A stretch of 64,000 nucleotides of DNA, taken from NCBI GenBank assembly GCA_040753795.1, contig JBFMDX010000001.1, positions 1 through 64,000 on the forward strand. The letters are read 5' to 3'. This stretch comes from Thermodesulfobacteriota bacterium (lineage in GTDB: Bacteria > Desulfobacterota > Desulfobacteria > Desulfobacterales > Desulfosudaceae). Made by a program: the position numbers and the translations under genes. The notes under the pieces are model-generated. The model worked only from the letters and a program-made list of their open reading frames with translations, was not told where the DNA came from and did not search any database. Below are positions 42,350 through 50,828 of the stretch, in pieces. Each line of letters begins with the position of its first letter. Within the stretch, counting starts at the first letter, position 1.

Positions 42350-43339
42350 ATGGACCTTCAGATTCGATTGATGCAGTCAGAAGATGCCGCCGGGGTGGTT
42401 GAGCTGTACCGGACGGTTTACGGGGACGCTTATCCCGTCAAAAGCGTTTATGATCCCGTTGCCATCATGGCGGCTCAGGACGCCGGGGACTGCTACCGCA
42501 TCGTGGCAGTCGACGAAGGCAGGGTCCTCGGACATATCGCCTCCTACCGCTCCGCCCCCCCCAACCCCCGGTTATACGAAGACGGCCAGGGGATGGTTCT
42601 GCCTGAATGCCGCAACCGGAACATCCTGGAAGACATCTGGTGTTATTGCCATGAGGTCGTCCATCCGGAAAAAGGCATCACCCTGCGCTGGGGCGAGGGG
42701 GTCTGTAATCATGTCTTCACCCAGAAGGCCTCTCTCAAGCTCGGCTATATTTACACCGGCATCGAGATCGACCTGATGCCGGCCGCCGCCTACCGCAAGG
42801 AAAAAAGCAGCGCCGGCCGGGTTTCCTCCATCCTGGGATTCAAGGTCACGGATGATGTCACTCGGACGATCCATGTTCCGGCCGTTTACAGCGGGATCGC
42901 CTCTTTCCTCTATCAGCCCCTTCCTCTCCGGCGCCGGATCGAAACCGGCGCGGAGCCGCTGCCGGCAGACCGTGACACGGTCAGCCGGGAAGAGATGTAT
43001 GCCGAAGCGGCCGTGGCCCGAACCACCTTCATGACCCTGGGGCGTGATTTTGAAGCCCGGCTGACCGCCATGGAGGAAAAGGCCCTGGCCGCCGGCTGCA
43101 CTGTTTTTCAGGCTTTTTTAAACCTGTCCGAACCGGCAACGGTCAGCGCCCTGGACCTTCTGCGCGATCATCACTACTTCCTGGGCGGCGTTCTGCCTCG
43201 CTGGTATGACGACGACGGCATCCTGATGCAGAAGATTCTCCACGAGCCCAACATCCAGGGAATCAAGCTGGAAAGCGAAGGCAGCTGGCGGATTCTGGAC
43301 CTGCTGCTCAAGGACAGGGAATCGGTTCTCGAGGGTTAA
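42350..43339 (+). CDS. GNAT-family-like protein
   Basis: A 329-residue protein whose first 150 residues resemble a GNAT acyltransferase: IRLMQSEDAAGVVELYRTVYGD, then YRIVAVDEGRVLGHIASYRS and VFTQKASLKLGYIYTGIE (the C-terminal beta-bulge region). The acetyl-CoA loop (QxxGxG/A) is not clear, so activity is uncertain. Residues 160-329 form a second domain without a match. It lies 22 bases after mocA and ends at the terminator at 43338; it may be co-transcribed with the molybdenum hydroxylase operon or be independent. Confidence 0.6.
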   Translation: MDLQIRLMQSEDAAGVVELYRTVYGDAYPVKSVYDPVAIMAAQDAGDCYRIVAVDEGRVLGHIASYRSAPPNPRLYEDGQGMVLPECRNRNILEDIWCYCHEVVHPEKGITLRWGEGVCNHVFTQKASLKLGYIYTGIEIDLMPAAAYRKEKSSAGRVSSILGFKVTDDVTRTIHVPAVYSGIASFLYQPLPLRRRIETGAEPLPADRDTVSREEMYAEAAVARTTFMTLGRDFEARLTAMEEKALAAGCTVFQAFLNLSEPATVSALDLLRDHHYFLGGVLPRWYDDDGILMQKILHEPNIQGIKLESEGSWRILDLLLKDRESVLEG

Positions 43340-43364
43340 AAAAGGCTGTGGCACGGCCTTTTTT
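43338..43364 (+). terminator. Intrinsic terminator after the GNAT-like gene
   Basis: AAAAAAGGC and GCCTTTTTT make a 9-bp stem with loop TGTGGCACG, immediately after the stop at 43339. It ends the molybdenum-hydroxylase-side transcripts before the PurF-like gene. Confidence 0.75.
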
Positions 43365-43487
43365 GTACGCGGTCCGGCGTGGCGGATCGTGAAGCAGAGC
43401 CGGTGTATTTTCAGGCAAAAAAAGTAATGGACAAAAAGTCCCGCGGCGGGGTAAACAGGGGAAAAATCGTAAACGGGAGATGGCGTT

Positions 43488-44891
43488 ATGGGCGGCGTAT
43501 TTGGTTGTGCTTCACGGGATAACTGTGTGACGGACCTGTTTTACGGGACGGATTACCATTCTCACCTGGGAACACGGCGGGGCGGGCTGGCGGTGCGGAA
43601 CTCCTCGGGCATCAAGCGGAAGATCCACAGCCTGGAAAACGCCTATTTCCGGTCCAAGTTCGAGTCGGACCTGGCCGATCTTCACGGCCGGCAGGGTATC
43701 GGCGTGATCAGCGACCATGAGGACCAGCCCATCCTCATGCGCTCTCACCTGGGAACCTTCGGGCTGGTGACGGTGTCAAAAATCATCAACATCGAAGAGC
43801 TGGCTGAAATCGCTCTCAAGCGGAAACAGCATTTTTCCGAATTAAGCCCCATCGGCATCAATCCCACCGAACTGGTGGCCATGCTGATCTGCGAACAGGA
43901 TTCCTTCCAGGCGGGAATCGCCTATGCCCAGGAGCTGATCAAGGGGGCCTGCACCATGCTGATTCTGTCCAGGGACTGCCTTTACGCCGCCCGGGACAAA
44001 CTGGGCCGGACGCCCCTCATCCTCGGTAAAAAAGAGGGCGCCTATGCCGTGTCGTCGGAAACCTGCGCCTTTCCCAACCTGGGCTATACCGTGGAAAGAG
44101 ATCTGGGGCCGGGCGAAATCGTCCGCGTCACCTCCGAGGGATACGAGCAGTTGAAGCCGCCCGGGGACAGAATGCAGGTGTGCTCGTTTTTATGGGTGTA
44201 CTACGGCTACCCGGCCTCGGCCTACGAAGGCATCAACGTCGAGTGCGTCCGTTATCGCTGCGGCCAGGCCCTGGCCAGAAACGATTCCGTGGATATTGAT
44301 TTTGTAGCCGGCATCCCCGATTCGGGCATCGGCCACGCGGTGGGATACGCCAACGGCAAAGGAATTAATTATAAACGTCCCTACGTCAAATACACCCCGA
44401 CCTGGCCCCGAAGCTTCATGCCCCAGAACCAGGAGATGCGTGATCTGGTGGCCAGGATGAAACTGATCCCCATCGCCGATCTGATCAGGGGAAAGCGGAT
44501 CCTGTTCTGCGAGGACTCTATCGTTCGGGGGACCCAGCTCCAGGACAATGTTGAACTGCTTTTTAACACCGGGGCGAAGGAGGTCCACATGCGGCCGGCC
44601 TGCCCCGTCCTGATTTATCCCTGCCAGTTCCTGAATTTTTCCCAGTCCCGGTCTACCCTGGACCTGGCCGGCCGCAAAGCCATTTATGAAATCGAAGGCC
44701 GTGAGGACGCCAACCTGGACCAGTACGCCGTGGCGGGCACGGAAAAGAACAGCGCCATGATCGAGAACATCCGCAAGCGCCTCAAGCTGACCACCTTAAA
44801 ATTCCAGACCATGAACGACCTGGTTGAGGCCATCGGGCTGCCGAAGGAGAAGCTTTGCACGCATTGTTGGGATGGCTCCAGCTACTTTTGA
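43488..44891 (+). CDS. PurF-like amidophosphoribosyltransferase lacking the N-terminal Cys
   Basis: A 467-residue protein with full PurF architecture: class II glutaminase domain (about 1-220; HSHLGTRRGGLAV, RSHLGTFGLVTV) and phosphoribosyltransferase domain (about 250-460) with PRPP loop RILFCEDSIVRGTQL. The residue after Met, the glutaminase nucleophile Cys in PurF, is Gly (MGGVFGCAS), and the nearest Cys is at position 7, so the glutaminase half should be inactive as it stands. The variant looks conserved, not broken. It may use free ammonia or a partner, or bind PRPP for regulation. The ATG is preceded by GGGAGA. Hairpin D begins two bases after the stop. Confidence 0.85.
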   Translation: MGGVFGCASRDNCVTDLFYGTDYHSHLGTRRGGLAVRNSSGIKRKIHSLENAYFRSKFESDLADLHGRQGIGVISDHEDQPILMRSHLGTFGLVTVSKIINIEELAEIALKRKQHFSELSPIGINPTELVAMLICEQDSFQAGIAYAQELIKGACTMLILSRDCLYAARDKLGRTPLILGKKEGAYAVSSETCAFPNLGYTVERDLGPGEIVRVTSEGYEQLKPPGDRMQVCSFLWVYYGYPASAYEGINVECVRYRCGQALARNDSVDIDFVAGIPDSGIGHAVGYANGKGINYKRPYVKYTPTWPRSFMPQNQEMRDLVARMKLIPIADLIRGKRILFCEDSIVRGTQLQDNVELLFNTGAKEVHMRPACPVLIYPCQFLNFSQSRSTLDLAGRKAIYEIEGREDANLDQYAVAGTEKNSAMIENIRKRLKLTTLKFQTMNDLVEAIGLPKEKLCTHCWDGSSYF

Positions 44892-44892
44892 T

Positions 44893-45100
44893 GACGGCGC
44901 AAAAAGTGTGGTTGTTCGCACCCTGATCCTTTTGGGGCCGGCTGCCCTCATCCGCGGCGTTTCTCGAACTCGGGCTGTCCTGAATCTTTAAAATATTTGC
45001 CTACACCCTCGGACAGCGAGAAACGCTCTTCGCGGATGACGCCAGCCGGCCTTTTCCCAAAAGGCTCAACGGCGCTCACACCCATACTTTTTGCGCCGTC
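44893..45100 (+). repeat. Long imperfect hairpin D (cassette-hairpin family, + orientation)
   Basis: About 208 bp. The outer arms are perfect for 14 bases: GACGGCGCAAAAAG and CTTTTTGCGCCGTC; then GGTTGTTCGC, CCTTTTGGGGCCGGCTG and CATCCGCGGCGTTTCTCG pair with the right side through CAGCCGGCCTTTTCCC and CGAGAAACGC..GCGGATG. Core: TTTCTCGAACTCGGGCTG at 44963-44980, CCTCGGACAGCGAGAAA near 45009-45025. It starts two bases after the PurF-like stop and could also end that transcript. It is 3' of the gene at 45160 on that gene's strand. Nearly identical in arms to F. Confidence 0.9.
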
Positions 45101-45159
45101 CGGCCTATTCGCGGCGGCTTTTTACCATCGCAATCATGACGCTGTAAGAGCTTTTAGCA

Positions 45160-45849
45160 TTAAAAACTCAAATATTTCTTTTTTGATAGAATGAATTCAT
45201 TTTCTGTTTCATCAAATATATACAAGTAAATTGTGACACCATTCATTTCAGGTTTAGTTACGGCAATTTCCGGATATTTTTTATTGTTTAACCAAAAGAT
45301 CTCAAACGCCCCGCCTAAACCCTCTTCCGAATGAACATCAGAGTATTCCTCGATATCAATAGCTACGTATTTCGAAAAAGGTGCTGCTGAAATGTATGAG
45401 CTACTGCTAAGAATCTGGTATGAATTATCACTAAAAGCGTACTCGTTTACTACTGTAATTAAAAATAAAGTGATATCTTTTGATTCATACAAATAATAGA
45501 CTTTAGCTCCGGCTTCTGGCCAATATGGATGATTCCACCCATCAGGTAATTTTGCTCCTTTGATTTTATCTGATATTTTGAAAGATGATCCATAATATCG
45601 CTTTAGGTTTTCCATCTTTAGTTTCGAATATTTTGTTACAATAGATATCTCACCGATATTTTTTTTATTGTAAGACAACCAATCTTTATTGCATTGATTC
45701 TCCCACCAATCAATGAATTTAGAACAAAGGACTGAACTGCCAAGCTCTGAACTTTGCGTCTTTTCCATAGATTTTATCATTTCATTTGCATAGGGCGAGG
45801 CTATAAAACACAAAACGATCATAATGCTGACGAAAAGCTTATTTACCAT
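45160..45849 (-). CDS. Secreted hypothetical protein, hairpin-bounded cassette 4
   Basis: A 229-residue protein with a signal peptide (residues 1-21, KLFVSIMIVLCFIASPY, cut after PYA). The mature protein is rich in Tyr, Ser, Asn and Lys, with many beta-prone stretches (TLFLITVVNEYAFSD, MNGVTIYLYIFDETENEFILSKK). No family is recognised. The gene is the most A+T-rich in the window, clearly unlike the flanking genes, so acquisition is likely. It lies between hairpins D (3') and E (5') and is transcribed on the minus strand. No good ribosome site is seen at 45850. Confidence 0.7.
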   Translation of the reverse strand: MVNKLFVSIMIVLCFIASPYANEMIKSMEKTQSSELGSSVLCSKFIDWWENQCNKDWLSYNKKNIGEISIVTKYSKLKMENLKRYYGSSFKISDKIKGAKLPDGWNHPYWPEAGAKVYYLYESKDITLFLITVVNEYAFSDNSYQILSSSSYISAAPFSKYVAIDIEEYSDVHSEEGLGGAFEIFWLNNKKYPEIAVTKPEMNGVTIYLYIFDETENEFILSKKKYLSF

Positions 45850-45912
45850 TTTAATTCTACCATTGTATTTGGATAGAAAGAATCTTCACACATTCGTACA
45901 AATAAAATCGCC

Positions 45913-46120
45913 GCATTCGGTAAAGGGGTTTTGTGAGCGACTTGCGAGCATTTTGGGAAGCAAGGGGGGAAGGATTTCGGCGTAAAGAATTTCTCGCTGT
46001 TTGAGGGTGAAGCCCGGACAATTCATGAAATATTGAACAGCCCGAGTTCGAGAAATTCAGCCGGAATCATTCAACCCGCCCAAAATGCTCGGGGAGCGAA
46101 CCCAAACCCCTTCCGAATGC
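45913..46120 (-). repeat. Long imperfect hairpin E (cassette-hairpin family, - orientation)
   Basis: About 208 bp. Outer arms GCATTCGGTAAAGGGG/CCCCTTCCGAATGC; then GAGCATTTTGGG/CCCAAAATGCTC and the core AATTTCTCGCTGTTTGAGGG/CAGCCCGAGTTCGAGAAATT. Orientation is opposite to D. Compared with A, the pair GAGC/GCTC replaces GATC/GATC, a compensatory change. It is 5' of the gene at 45160 and adjoins hairpin F, 53 bases away. Nearly identical in arms to G. Confidence 0.88.
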
Positions 46121-46173
46121 TACCCCCTTGTTCATGCATGACTTCTGCTGGTGAAGAACATAGCATGCGATGA

Positions 46174-46374
46174 TGCAAAAAGCATGTTTGTTCGCGCCCT
46201 GACCCTTTTGGGGCCGGCTGCCCTCATCCGCGGCGTTTCTCGAACTCGGGCTGCGCTGGAATCTTTTCAAAATATCTGCCTACACCCTCGGACAGCGAGA
46301 AACGCTCTTCGCGGATGACGCCATCCGGCTCTTTCCCAAAAGGCTCAACGGCGCTCACACCCACACTTTTTGCA
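46174..46374 (+). repeat. Long imperfect hairpin F (cassette-hairpin family, + orientation)
   Basis: About 201 bp, a near copy of D. The outer stem is TGCAAAAAG/CTTTTTGCA, where D has CGCAAAAAG/CTTTTTGCG: a paired change of C-G to T-A. Then TTCGCGCCCTGACCCTTTTGGGGCCGG-type left arm (read in parts), TTTCTCGAACTCGGGCTG, an apical loop of about 36 bases, CCTCGGACAGCGAGAAA and GGCTCAACGGCGC. It is 3' of the L,D-transpeptidase gene, 40 bases from its stop. Confidence 0.88.
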
Positions 46375-46413
46375 CAGCCTCGGCTCGTCAGTTGTAGTGA
46401 GCAGTTGCGCGTA

Positions 46414-46908
46414 TTACGGAAGTATATCAATCGGGGTGCCTGCATCTACAAGCTTCCACATTGCGTCGATATCCGCATTGGACAATGCAATACATCCCTT
46501 TGTCCAGTTCACTCGTTGGGCGAGAAAGGAAAGCCAACTCAAGCCGTTTTTCTGCCCGTGGACCATAATGTCCCCTCCTGGGGAGACTCCCATTTTTTTC
46601 GCGCGGGCGAGATCTTGTTGGTTTGGGTAGGATACATGAAAGGCCTTGTAGTAGGCGCTATTCGATTTCTTTGAGTCGAGGATGTAGCGACCTTCAGGAG
46701 TCTTTCCATCTCCCTGCCGCTCTTTGGGCCCAGTAGGGTTACCACCGAAAACCACATGGTAGGAGGCCAGCAACTCCCCGTTTCTGTATAGGGAAAGTCG
46801 ATTCTTGCTCTTCTCGACGACAACCAGGTCGGCCTTCTCCGCAGCCAACGAAGCGACTGAATTCAGTAACAGGCAAAAGGCGAGAAGTGCGTTGAGTATC
46901 TTCATCAT
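46414..46908 (-). CDS. L,D-transpeptidase (YkuD) family protein, hairpin-bounded cassette 5
   Basis: A 164-residue exported YkuD-domain protein: signal peptide residues 1-20 (ALLAFCLLLNSVASLA), then DLVVVEKSKNRLSLYRNGELL and the catalytic half with HG (VHGQKNGLSWL) and the nucleophile Cys in TKGCIALSNADIDAMW (SxGCxR-type, here KGCIAL). It is likely to cross-link or modify peptidoglycan. ATG 46908 is followed by a second ATG; the upstream frame (to 47079) is hairpin translation. The sequence GTTAGGCTC directly before the start is an integron-core-like 7-mer (GTTRRRY). It lies between hairpins F and G. Confidence 0.85.
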   Translation of the reverse strand: MMKILNALLAFCLLLNSVASLAAEKADLVVVEKSKNRLSLYRNGELLASYHVVFGGNPTGPKERQGDGKTPEGRYILDSKKSNSAYYKAFHVSYPNQQDLARAKKMGVSPGGDIMVHGQKNGLSWLSFLAQRVNWTKGCIALSNADIDAMWKLVDAGTPIDILP

Positions 46909-46912
46909 GAGC

Positions 46913-46919
46913 CTAACAT
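46913..46919 (-). other. Core-site-like GTTAGGC before the L,D-transpeptidase start
   Basis: On the minus strand GTTAGGC ends 4 bases before the ATG at 46908, the position of the conserved 7-mer GTTRRRY at the start of integron gene cassettes. The plus strand reads GCCTAAC. No matching inverse core is evident after the stop codon at 46414, so this may be chance. Confidence 0.3.
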
Positions 46920-46965
46920 TATCTTTAGGTAGAAGATCTCCCCCTGTTGGCACAAATAAACCGCC

Positions 46966-47173
46966 GCATTCGGCAAAGGGGTTTTGTGAGCGACCCGCGA
47001 GCATTTTGGGGAACAAGGGTTGACGGATTTCGGCGCAAAGAATTTCTCGCTGTTTGAGGGTGAATCCCGGACAATTCATGAAATATTGAACAGCCCGAGT
47101 TCGAGAAATTCAGCCGGAATCCTTCAACCCGCCCAAAATGCTCGGGGAACGAACCAAATCCCCTTCCGAATGT
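46966..47173 (-). repeat. Long imperfect hairpin G (cassette-hairpin family, - orientation)
   Basis: About 208 bp, a near copy of E: outer arms GCATTCGGCAAAGGGG/CCCCTTCCGAATGT, then GAGCATTTTGGGG/CCCAAAATGCTC, then the core AATTTCTCGCTGTTTGAGGG/CAGCCCGAGTTCGAGAAATT. The left flank is shared with E (ACAAATAAA before CGCCGCATTCGG), fixing the element's edge. It lies 5' of the L,D-transpeptidase gene and 3' of the GlmS-like gene (20 bases from its stop). Confidence 0.88.
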
Positions 47174-47192
47174 TACCTCTTATTATAAAACG

Positions 47193-50100
47193 CTAAGAAC
47201 TGGCGGCGCCGGATTCCACCCGGGCGACAATGGCTTCGGCGAGTTTCTCGGCCGACAGGCCGAAGAGGTCCTTGATGCCGACCAGTTCCAGAAAGTGATC
47301 CTGCCAGGCCACGTTGTTTTCCTGAACGATATTCTTGATGCGCTCGCTTTTTCCGCCCAGGGCCTTTTTCTTGGCGGCCAGGGCCGCGTCTTCCCTGAAG
47401 GCGATATTGATCAGCAGAATATACCGGATCATGCCGCCCGTGGAGGCGGAGGAGGAGAGAACGGGGATGACGACGATGGAGCGGTCGTCCTTGCGGCCCT
47501 TGCCGATATAGACGTTGCCTTCCCGGACGATGATCTTCTTGGTCCCCTTGAGCCGGTTGTCGCTTTCGACCCGGGAGGGGATGGCGGCCAGGACCCCGTC
47601 TTTTTTCAAGATGGTGATGGTCGTCTCGTCCGTGGGCTCACCCAGCAGGTTAAGGCGGTCCACTTCATAGAGGATCGCGCCCTTGATGCCGGCTACGATG
47701 CCCTGCAGGTTCTTTAAGACCACCACATTGCTGTTGGTCAACTGGGACAGGCCCATGCCGTAGGCGGTCAGGGCGTCAAAGAGAATGCCTTCCATGGTCT
47801 GGGTAATGCGGCTGGTGCCGACGGTGACGGTCTTGGCCTGGTGCTTGATGGCGTCGATGGGCCGGGCCATCTGGTTGATGGATTCATCCACGAACTCGAA
47901 CAGGGTGTTTAACATGTTCGGGGCCGTGCCGGTCCGGCCGAAATCCAGTTCGAAATCGGACAGGGGCAGGCGGCCGGCCAGGTATTTTAACAGCAGCACC
48001 AGGTCGGAGGCCATGGCGATGCAGGACGGCGCGATGATGTCTTTCCGGATGCCCCGGATCTTGTGATAAAAACTGATCACCTTTTCCCGGAACCCTTTTT
48101 CCAGGACGATTTCGAAAACATCCAGGCTGCGCCGGCGGCATTCCGCGATCTCGTTCCGGATCTCCTCCCGGAAGGCATGGAGCATGCGGGACCCTTCGTT
48201 GATGGCCAAGGCCGCGTAGTACCCCCACAGGTGGCCGGCGAAGGTGTTGACCACCGGGCCGAAGTGCTCGGCGGTTTGGGGGACGGGGATGACCGCCGCG
48301 GCGTAATGGGAAAAGCGGTCTTCCCCCTCGTCGGCAATGACGACGGGAATGGCCTTGTGGGCCCGGAAGATGGCGGTGTCCTTGATGATGTCGTCCAGCA
48401 CGCCCGGGCGGGACCCGGCCGCGCAGACGATGATGAGCGGTTCGGCGGAAAGATCGATATGCTTCTTGTCCTCCACGAAATCCGAGGAGATCGTCCGGTA
48501 ACACAGCTCGCTCAGCTTGATCCGGATCTCGTCGGCCGAGGCCTTGTTGGGCCCGCTTCCGACCACCGCCCAGTAGGTCCGGGTGGCCGCCAGGCGCTGG
48601 GCCACGGCCCGGATGTCGTCCCGGCGGGAGAATATTTTCCGTAAGGCCGAGGGGAGCTTGGACAACTGGCGGATCTCGTTGGAAATAAATTCCCGGTCCC
48701 GGTCGCCCTTGAGCCCGACGATATACAGGCTCAACATGGCCGCGGCCACCACCTGGGAATAGAAGGCCTTGGTGGAGGCCACCGACATTTCGATGTCCCG
48801 GCCGGTGCTGGTGTAAAAGACGCCGTCCGTCTTGAAGGTGAGGTCCGAGTCCCGGCGGTTGACGATGGCCAGGGTGTGGGCGCCGAGTCCCCGGACCATG
48901 TCGACGGCGCGGTTGGTGTCGGTGGTGGTCCCGGACTGGCTGACGGCCACGACCAGGGTGTCGCTCATGGATCTGGCGCTATCTGTTATGGTCAGGTTGA
49001 AGCCGCTTAATTCCGATGATTTCACCGCCCGCACGGTGATGGCCGGGTCGGACAGGTAGTAGCGCAGGATGTTGGCGCCGGCCAGCGCGGCCACGCCGGC
49101 CGTGCCCTGGCCGATGAAGAAAACGCGGCGGATGAGATTTTTCTTCAGGGCTTCGGCCAGGGAGGCGGGAATGACATCGGGCGACAGGCGCACCTCGAAT
49201 ATCCCCGGGTCGTCGGCCGCGGTCTGCCAGCGGTTGCGCAGCGTTTTTTCAATGGATTGCGGCGCTTCCGAGATCTCTTTTAAAAAGTAGTGCTCGTACT
49301 CCTGGCGGTCCACGTCCCGGGAGGTGATTTCCGTCCGCAGAATATCTTTTTCGCTGAAGGTTACCGGCGTGCCGTCGTACCGCATGGCGGCGATCCCCTC
49401 CAGTCCTCCCGCGGCCCGGTCCAGCACCACAATCTGCCCGGGCGCCTGCTCGTCGGCTGCCGCCGTTCCGCCGGCGTTCATCTTGATGAACCGGGAGGTC
49501 TCCTCCACGACGCCATATAATTCCGACGCGACGACGTAATGGTTCTCGGCCAGCCCGATGAACAGGGCCTGGCCGCTTCCCCTCTGGGCAAAAAACATTT
49601 TTCCCGGCGCCAGGTCCGTGTGCATGGAGATGGCGTGCGCGCCGGTGAAGTCGCTGACGGCCAGGCGGAAGGCGTCGATGATGTCATGGCCCTGCCGGAC
49701 GTACCGGCCGATCCTCACCGGGATGATCTTGGTGTCGGTGGTGATGTCGGCGGCGATGACCTCCCCGGCCGCTTCATGTTCCGATTTCAGCTGGCGGTAA
49801 TTGTCGATATCCCCGTTTAGACAGGCGTGAATGATGTGCTCCCGGGACTCCGGCCGGCCGGTCAGGCCGTCCATGGGGTGACAGTTGGCTTCGGTGATCG
49901 TGCCCACCGACGCCCAGCGCGTGTGGGAAGAGATGGTGTAGTCTTGCCAGGCGGCGGCCAGCATGCCGTGGAAAACGGCGTCCTCGGATACGGCCCGACG
50001 CAGGAAGCGGACATTGTCGCCCAGGCGGCCGATTTCGGCGGCATACTTGTAGACAAAGGCCAGGCCGACGGTCCCGGTGCTTTTGTCCCGGGAAACCCGG

Positions 50101-50792
50101 ATCGTGCGGTGGGTCAGAATGTCGTCCCCGCACCGCTGTTTCAGTTCTTCACCGAGGCCGGATTGTTCAAGGACCGTCGAGAATCGCTTAAAAGAGTCTT
50201 CCGTCAGGGAGAATAAGATCGACAACCCCGCCGAGTCACGGCCCCGGACTTCCAGCCGGTCGAGGCTGTTGAATACGGCGTTGATTTTTTTGAGCAGGAT
50301 GATGGCGGCATAGGTCGTGATGCCGGAAGCGGCCAGGTCCCGCGTCTTGACAATGTTGCCGCAGACCTCGTGTTTCAGGCACCAGCAGATGTCCCGGATT
50401 TTTTCAAACCGGGCGGCGACGGCTTCACCCTCGGCGGCGTCGAGCCGGGCCGTCTCCTGGCGCTCCATGACCTCCGCTTCCCCGGCAATCACCGCTTCTA
50501 AGCGGGCGGTGGCGTCCAGGGCCTTCTGGTAATCGGCTCCCTCGGCGAACAGATGATAGAAGCAGGCGTCTGTTTTAAGACGGCAGGACATATGCCAGAG
50601 CCGCTCGAGCGTGTCTTGCCCTCCGAGGTAGCGGTCCGTCGCCGTCCGGCCTTCCGGACAGCACCGGCTCCAGACATTGTTTTCGATCTCTTTCAGCAGC
50701 GCGGCCAGGTCGGACAGGCACTCCCCGGTTACCTGGCGGTTATCACCGCTTCCGGACGGTGTCACCGGTATGATGGATGAAATGCCGCACAT
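47193..50792 (-). CDS. Giant GlmS-like amidotransferase/phosphosugar isomerase (1199 aa)
   Basis: Twice the length of GlmS (about 610). The nucleophile Cys2 (MCGISSI) is present. A 150-residue, Cys-rich helical insert (about 15-170) separates it from the rest of the glutaminase domain (RGRDSAGLSIL at 183-193, SSHTRWASVGTITEANCHPMDG in pieces near 290-310). Two SIS domains follow: the first with AVSQSGTTTDTNRAVDMV and IVNRRDSDLTFKTDG, the second with VGSGPNKASADEIRIKLSEL. The last 300 residues are an extra domain without a match. Likely a glucosamine-phosphate synthase relative with another acceptor; not the housekeeping GlmS. Confidence 0.85.
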   Translation of the reverse strand: MCGISSIIPVTPSGSGDNRQVTGECLSDLAALLKEIENNVWSRCCPEGRTATDRYLGGQDTLERLWHMSCRLKTDACFYHLFAEGADYQKALDATARLEAVIAGEAEVMERQETARLDAAEGEAVAARFEKIRDICWCLKHEVCGNIVKTRDLAASGITTYAAIILLKKINAVFNSLDRLEVRGRDSAGLSILFSLTEDSFKRFSTVLEQSGLGEELKQRCGDDILTHRTIRVSRDKSTGTVGLAFVYKYAAEIGRLGDNVRFLRRAVSEDAVFHGMLAAAWQDYTISSHTRWASVGTITEANCHPMDGLTGRPESREHIIHACLNGDIDNYRQLKSEHEAAGEVIAADITTDTKIIPVRIGRYVRQGHDIIDAFRLAVSDFTGAHAISMHTDLAPGKMFFAQRGSGQALFIGLAENHYVVASELYGVVEETSRFIKMNAGGTAAADEQAPGQIVVLDRAAGGLEGIAAMRYDGTPVTFSEKDILRTEITSRDVDRQEYEHYFLKEISEAPQSIEKTLRNRWQTAADDPGIFEVRLSPDVIPASLAEALKKNLIRRVFFIGQGTAGVAALAGANILRYYLSDPAITVRAVKSSELSGFNLTITDSARSMSDTLVVAVSQSGTTTDTNRAVDMVRGLGAHTLAIVNRRDSDLTFKTDGVFYTSTGRDIEMSVASTKAFYSQVVAAAMLSLYIVGLKGDRDREFISNEIRQLSKLPSALRKIFSRRDDIRAVAQRLAATRTYWAVVGSGPNKASADEIRIKLSELCYRTISSDFVEDKKHIDLSAEPLIIVCAAGSRPGVLDDIIKDTAIFRAHKAIPVVIADEGEDRFSHYAAAVIPVPQTAEHFGPVVNTFAGHLWGYYAALAINEGSRMLHAFREEIRNEIAECRRRSLDVFEIVLEKGFREKVISFYHKIRGIRKDIIAPSCIAMASDLVLLLKYLAGRLPLSDFELDFGRTGTAPNMLNTLFEFVDESINQMARPIDAIKHQAKTVTVGTSRITQTMEGILFDALTAYGMGLSQLTNSNVVVLKNLQGIVAGIKGAILYEVDRLNLLGEPTDETTITILKKDGVLAAIPSRVESDNRLKGTKKIIVREGNVYIGKGRKDDRSIVVIPVLSSSASTGGMIRYILLINIAFREDAALAAKKKALGGKSERIKNIVQENNVAWQDHFLELVGIKDLFGLSAEKLAEAIVARVESGAASS

Positions 50793-50828
50793 AAACTGCC
50801 ACTTTCCTCTGGCGTTTTCCGCCGGTTG

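Noticed and set aside
44997-45194. 65-residue ORF across hairpin D, and similar ORFs at 46067-46270, 46224-46445 and 7802-8029
   Set aside because: All lie mainly inside hairpins and have no ribosome site or conserved protein pattern.
46909-47079. 57-residue N-terminal extension of the L,D-transpeptidase
   Set aside because: Read from hairpin G; the signal peptide starts at 46908/46905.
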